From Oscillospiraceae bacterium (lineage in GTDB: Bacteria; Bacillota; Clostridia; Oscillospirales; Acutalibacteraceae), in contig JAQWBK010000012.1 of NCBI GenBank assembly GCA_028706415.1, forward strand, positions 1 to 16,109: 16,109 bases of DNA. The letters are read 5' to 3'. The translations under genes and the position numbers were made by a program. Positions 13,980-16,109 of this stretch are shown piece after piece (the first letter of the stretch is position 1; each line of letters opens with the position of its first letter). The notes under the pieces were generated by a model. It saw nothing but the letters and a program-made list of their open reading frames with translations, was not told the origin of the DNA and searched no databases.

Positions 13980-14988
13980 GGCCGGGGGGCGCCACACCAA
14001 TGTGGCAATATTTGTGCCCCATGCAGGCTGCCCTCATTGCTGCAGCTTTTGCAACCAGCGGTCAATATCCGGTCAATCCAAAATGCCCCTTCCCGAGGAT
14101 GTCCATGCTGCCTGTAAAACGGCGGTGGCCACCATGCATTCGGCTTCCGCAAATTCTCAAATTGCTTTTTTTGGGGGCAGCTTTACGGCAATTCCTCGTG
14201 AAACCATGATTCCCTTGTTAGAAGCTGCTGCCTATTATGTCAAATCCGGATATTTCGGTGGTATTCGTATATCCACCCGTCCCGATGCCGTTGATCAAGA
14301 CATATTGAGAATTTTGGGCGAATATTCGGTAAGGGCGGTGGAACTGGGAGCCCAGAGCATGGACAGCCGGGTTCTGGTCGCAAATAATCGCGGGCATACC
14401 CCCGAAGATGTAAAAAATGCTGCATATATGATACATAATGCCGGGCTGGAGCTGGGGCTGCAAATGATGACCGGTCTATATAAAAGCAGTCAAACCGCAG
14501 ATTATGATACCGCGTTAAGTCTGGCAGAGTTGCGCCCCAAAACAATGCGGATATATCCAACCCTTGTAATGAAAAACACGGTGCTTGACAAGCTTTATCG
14601 AGAGGGGGAATACACCCCTCCCTCTCTCGATGAGACGGTTTCGCTATGTGCGCGTTTACTGCTGCTGTTCGAGCGGGATTTGGGCATAAGGGTCATTCGT
14701 CTGGGGCTTCATGCAGGCAGTGAAATGCAGTCCGGTCTGGTTGCAGGGCCTTGGCATCCGGCGTTTAGGGAGCTTTGCGAGGGGCTGATATTCTATGAAA
14801 AGGCTCGAGAGCTGCTAAAACGGGATATATCCGGCACTCGAAGGGTGGTTTTGGGGGTAAACCCAAGGTCGATATCCCGAATGACAGGCCATAAAAGGCG
14901 AAATATAAGTCTTTTACATAAGGATGGGTATGCTGTGACGGTTGTGGGCGACCCTTTTGTAAAAGAGTATGAAATAACAATAAAATGA
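13969..14988 (+). CDS. Elp3-like radical SAM protein without acetyltransferase domain
   Basis: An iron-sulfur SAM enzyme of unknown substrate. The cluster motif is Cys21-x3-Cys25-x2-Cys28 in GCPHCCSFCNQ, with an extra Cys24 where relatives often have Arg. FFGGSFTAI (about 66-74) is the glycine-rich SAM motif, and RISTRPDAV and ELGAQSMDSRVL follow the order seen in the Elp3 core. At 339 residues it holds the radical SAM barrel and a short C-terminal part but lacks the GNAT domain of true Elp3 (about 550 residues). Elp3-core proteins of this size next to rnc are known in Clostridia, usually followed by smc and ftsY; here lrgA follows after 18 bp. The ATG overlaps rnc by 11 bases and has no strong ribosome site, implying coupling. 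A tRNA or RNA-modification role is suggested only by family and neighbours. Confidence 0.85.
   Translation: MTDKAGGRHTNVAIFVPHAGCPHCCSFCNQRSISGQSKMPLPEDVHAACKTAVATMHSASANSQIAFFGGSFTAIPRETMIPLLEAAAYYVKSGYFGGIRISTRPDAVDQDILRILGEYSVRAVELGAQSMDSRVLVANNRGHTPEDVKNAAYMIHNAGLELGLQMMTGLYKSSQTADYDTALSLAELRPKTMRIYPTLVMKNTVLDKLYREGEYTPPSLDETVSLCARLLLLFERDLGIRVIRLGLHAGSEMQSGLVAGPWHPAFRELCEGLIFYEKARELLKRDISGTRRVVLGVNPRSISRMTGHKRRNISLLHKDGYAVTVVGDPFVKEYEITIK
14597..14631 (+). other. Strong hairpin inside the radical SAM gene
   Basis: ATCGAGAG (14597-14604) pairs perfectly with CTCTCGAT (14624-14631). The adjacent GGG and CCC extend the stem past one bulged T, giving about 11 bp with a loop of about a dozen bases. 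The coded residues (YREGEYTPPSLDE) look normal for the family, so the structure may be incidental. Confidence 0.35.
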
Positions 14989-15006
14989 TTTTGAAACACG
15001 AAAGGC

Positions 15007-15396
15007 ATGATAAAACCAATGAAGGTTCTTTGGCAAATCGGCATCATATTTGGGATATGTTTTATAGGCGAGGGTATAGCAATGTTCATACCCATACCTT
15101 TTCCGTCCAGCGTTATCAGCATGGTTCTGTTGTTTTTGCTTCTTTTATCAAAGCGCGTCGAATCAAGACAGCTAATTGACAGCTCAAACTTTTTATTGAG
15201 AAACATGTCCTTTTTATTTATACCGGCAGGGGTTGGTATAGTACAGGTTTTTGATAAAATGAAGGGGCACCTTTTTCAGATTTTTACAATTTGCATTGTA
15301 TCAACAATATTAACTTTTGCTGTAACCGCATATACGGTAAAAGGGGCTATATGGCTCAGGGAACGGATACGCTCGCGCGGGGAGGAAGCATGTTGA
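15007..15396 (+). CDS. lrgA: CidA/LrgA family holin-like membrane protein
   Basis: Small membrane protein of the CidA/LrgA family, which in staphylococci modulates murein hydrolase activity and cell lysis; in other bacteria the LrgAB pair has been linked to pyruvate movement. It has 129 residues with four hydrophobic segments at about 8-27, 32-48, 62-82 and 89-115, and a basic C-terminus (RERIRSR). FIGEGIAMFIPIPFPSSVIS and RNMSFLFIPAGVGIV are the conserved family stretches. The first ATG (15007) has AAAGG only one base upstream; ATG 15019 is an alternative 13 nt from it. A TGA at 14992 rules out an earlier start in this frame. lrgB overlaps its last seven bases. Whether it behaves as LrgA or CidA cannot be told from sequence alone. 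Confidence 0.9.
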   Translation: MIKPMKVLWQIGIIFGICFIGEGIAMFIPIPFPSSVISMVLLFLLLLSKRVESRQLIDSSNFLLRNMSFLFIPAGVGIVQVFDKMKGHLFQIFTICIVSTILTFAVTAYTVKGAIWLRERIRSRGEEAC

Positions 15397-16070
15397 AGGA
15401 ATGGTTGTCCTCCCCTCTGTTTGGCATAGCCCTTTGCATTGCGGCGTTTGCTGTGGGGGTATATATTCAAAAGCTGCTAAAAACACCCCTTGCCAATCCG
15501 CTGGCTATCGCCATTGCACTGGTTATCGCGGTTCTTAACACCTTTAATATATCTTTTGAGGATTTTAATCAGGGGGGGCAGATTATCACAATGCTGCTTG
15601 CTCCCGCAACGGCGGTACTTGCTTTGTCGGTATATAACCAGCTGGATGTTCTTAAAAAGAACTTTCTGCCTACAGTCGCCGGATGTCTTACCGGTTCGGT
15701 AACGGCCATTGTAAGCGTTTTATTAATGTGCAGGTTTTTCGGTCTTGACCAGACCTTAACCGCCTCCCTGCTGCCCAAATCGGTAACCACCCCCATTGCG
15801 GTGGTAATTTCGGAGCAGCATGGCGGACTTGCTTCGATTACGGTTGCAGCGGTGGTAATAACCGGAGTTTTCGGCACGATTTTTGCCCCCCTGCTTACTC
15901 GCTTATTTCGTATCGGGAATCCTGTGGCGACCGGGGTGGCTACAGGAACCTCCAGCCATATGGGGGGGACAACCGCGGCAATTCAAATGGGCGAGGTTGA
16001 AGGGGCAATGAGTAGTATTGCCATCGGTATCGCAGGACTGATTACAACATTGATTGCATTATTTTTGTGA
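15390..16070 (+). CDS. lrgB: LrgB/CidB family membrane protein
   Basis: Partner of the LrgA-type protein, thought to form a membrane complex with it. The 226 residues are almost wholly hydrophobic, with several membrane helices, typical in length for the family. Hallmarks are LLPKSVTTPIAVVISEQHGG (about 130-150), GVFGTIFAPLL, and GVATGTSSHMGGTTAAIQMGE (about 189-209). The last segment usually reads SHALGTA, so the HM and TT variants are mild departures. The ATG has GGAGG four to five bases upstream and overlaps lrgA by seven bases, so the two are made together. The frame is open upstream of this ATG, but that part overlaps lrgA and is not membrane-like. The 39 bases after the stop show no terminator or gene start. 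Confidence 0.93.
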   Translation: MLKEWLSSPLFGIALCIAAFAVGVYIQKLLKTPLANPLAIAIALVIAVLNTFNISFEDFNQGGQIITMLLAPATAVLALSVYNQLDVLKKNFLPTVAGCLTGSVTAIVSVLLMCRFFGLDQTLTASLLPKSVTTPIAVVISEQHGGLASITVAAVVITGVFGTIFAPLLTRLFRIGNPVATGVATGTSSHMGGTTAAIQMGEVEGAMSSIAIGIAGLITTLIALFL

Positions 16071-16109
16071 TAATGTATACTTGGGAACAGTATTAAAGTT
16101 TAAAAAAAG

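Overview
This 16.1 kb stretch looks like ordinary chromosome from a Gram-positive Clostridia-type anaerobe, plausibly a member of Oscillospirales. The placement rests on the gene set and order (dprA-topA-trmFO, plsX-acpP-rnc followed by an Elp3-like radical SAM gene), on a long PRPP synthetase variant, and on strong AGGAGG-type ribosome sites with some TTG starts. It is an inference without database support. G/C homopolymers of 7-8 bases recur inside genes. I see no rRNA, tRNA, CRISPR array, insertion sequence or prophage gene.

Left block, minus strand (1-4842). Transcription runs leftward from a divergent promoter region at about 4843-5062. In transcribed order: a PRPP synthetase (prs, TTG start), L-aspartate oxidase (nadB), quinolinate phosphoribosyltransferase (nadC), and a sodium:solute symporter cut off by the left edge. 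NadB makes iminoaspartate. NadC condenses quinolinate with PRPP, the product of the prs gene upstream. The quinolinate synthase gene nadA, which links the two steps, is not in the window. A hairpin that pairs fully on the minus strand separates nadC from the symporter.

Right block, plus strand (5063-16070). hflX (ribosome-associated GTPase), a TrmH/SpoU-family rRNA methyltransferase and dprA are close together. After a 215-bp gap holding a candidate promoter come topA, trmFO, plsX, an acyl-carrier-protein-like gene, rnc, a radical SAM gene, and the lrgA/lrgB membrane pair. Most junctions overlap or are under 30 bp, so topA to lrgB is probably one long transcript. It joins DNA topology, tRNA modification, phospholipid precursor synthesis, RNA processing and a holin-like system.

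Most of the window is conserved housekeeping. The points that stand out are: (1) the ACP-like protein encoded between plsX and rnc has Asp where carrier proteins have the phosphopantetheine serine, so it cannot be a conventional carrier; (2) dprA has an in-frame A_AAA_AAG heptamer, the dnaX-type slippery sequence, in the linker before its C-terminal winged helix, with a -1 frame stop two codons later; (3) a 10-bp inverted repeat flanks the candidate topA promoter, one arm lying in the -35/-10 spacer; (4) lrgAB sits where smc/ftsY would be expected after rnc. I did not find an obviously new multi-gene system.
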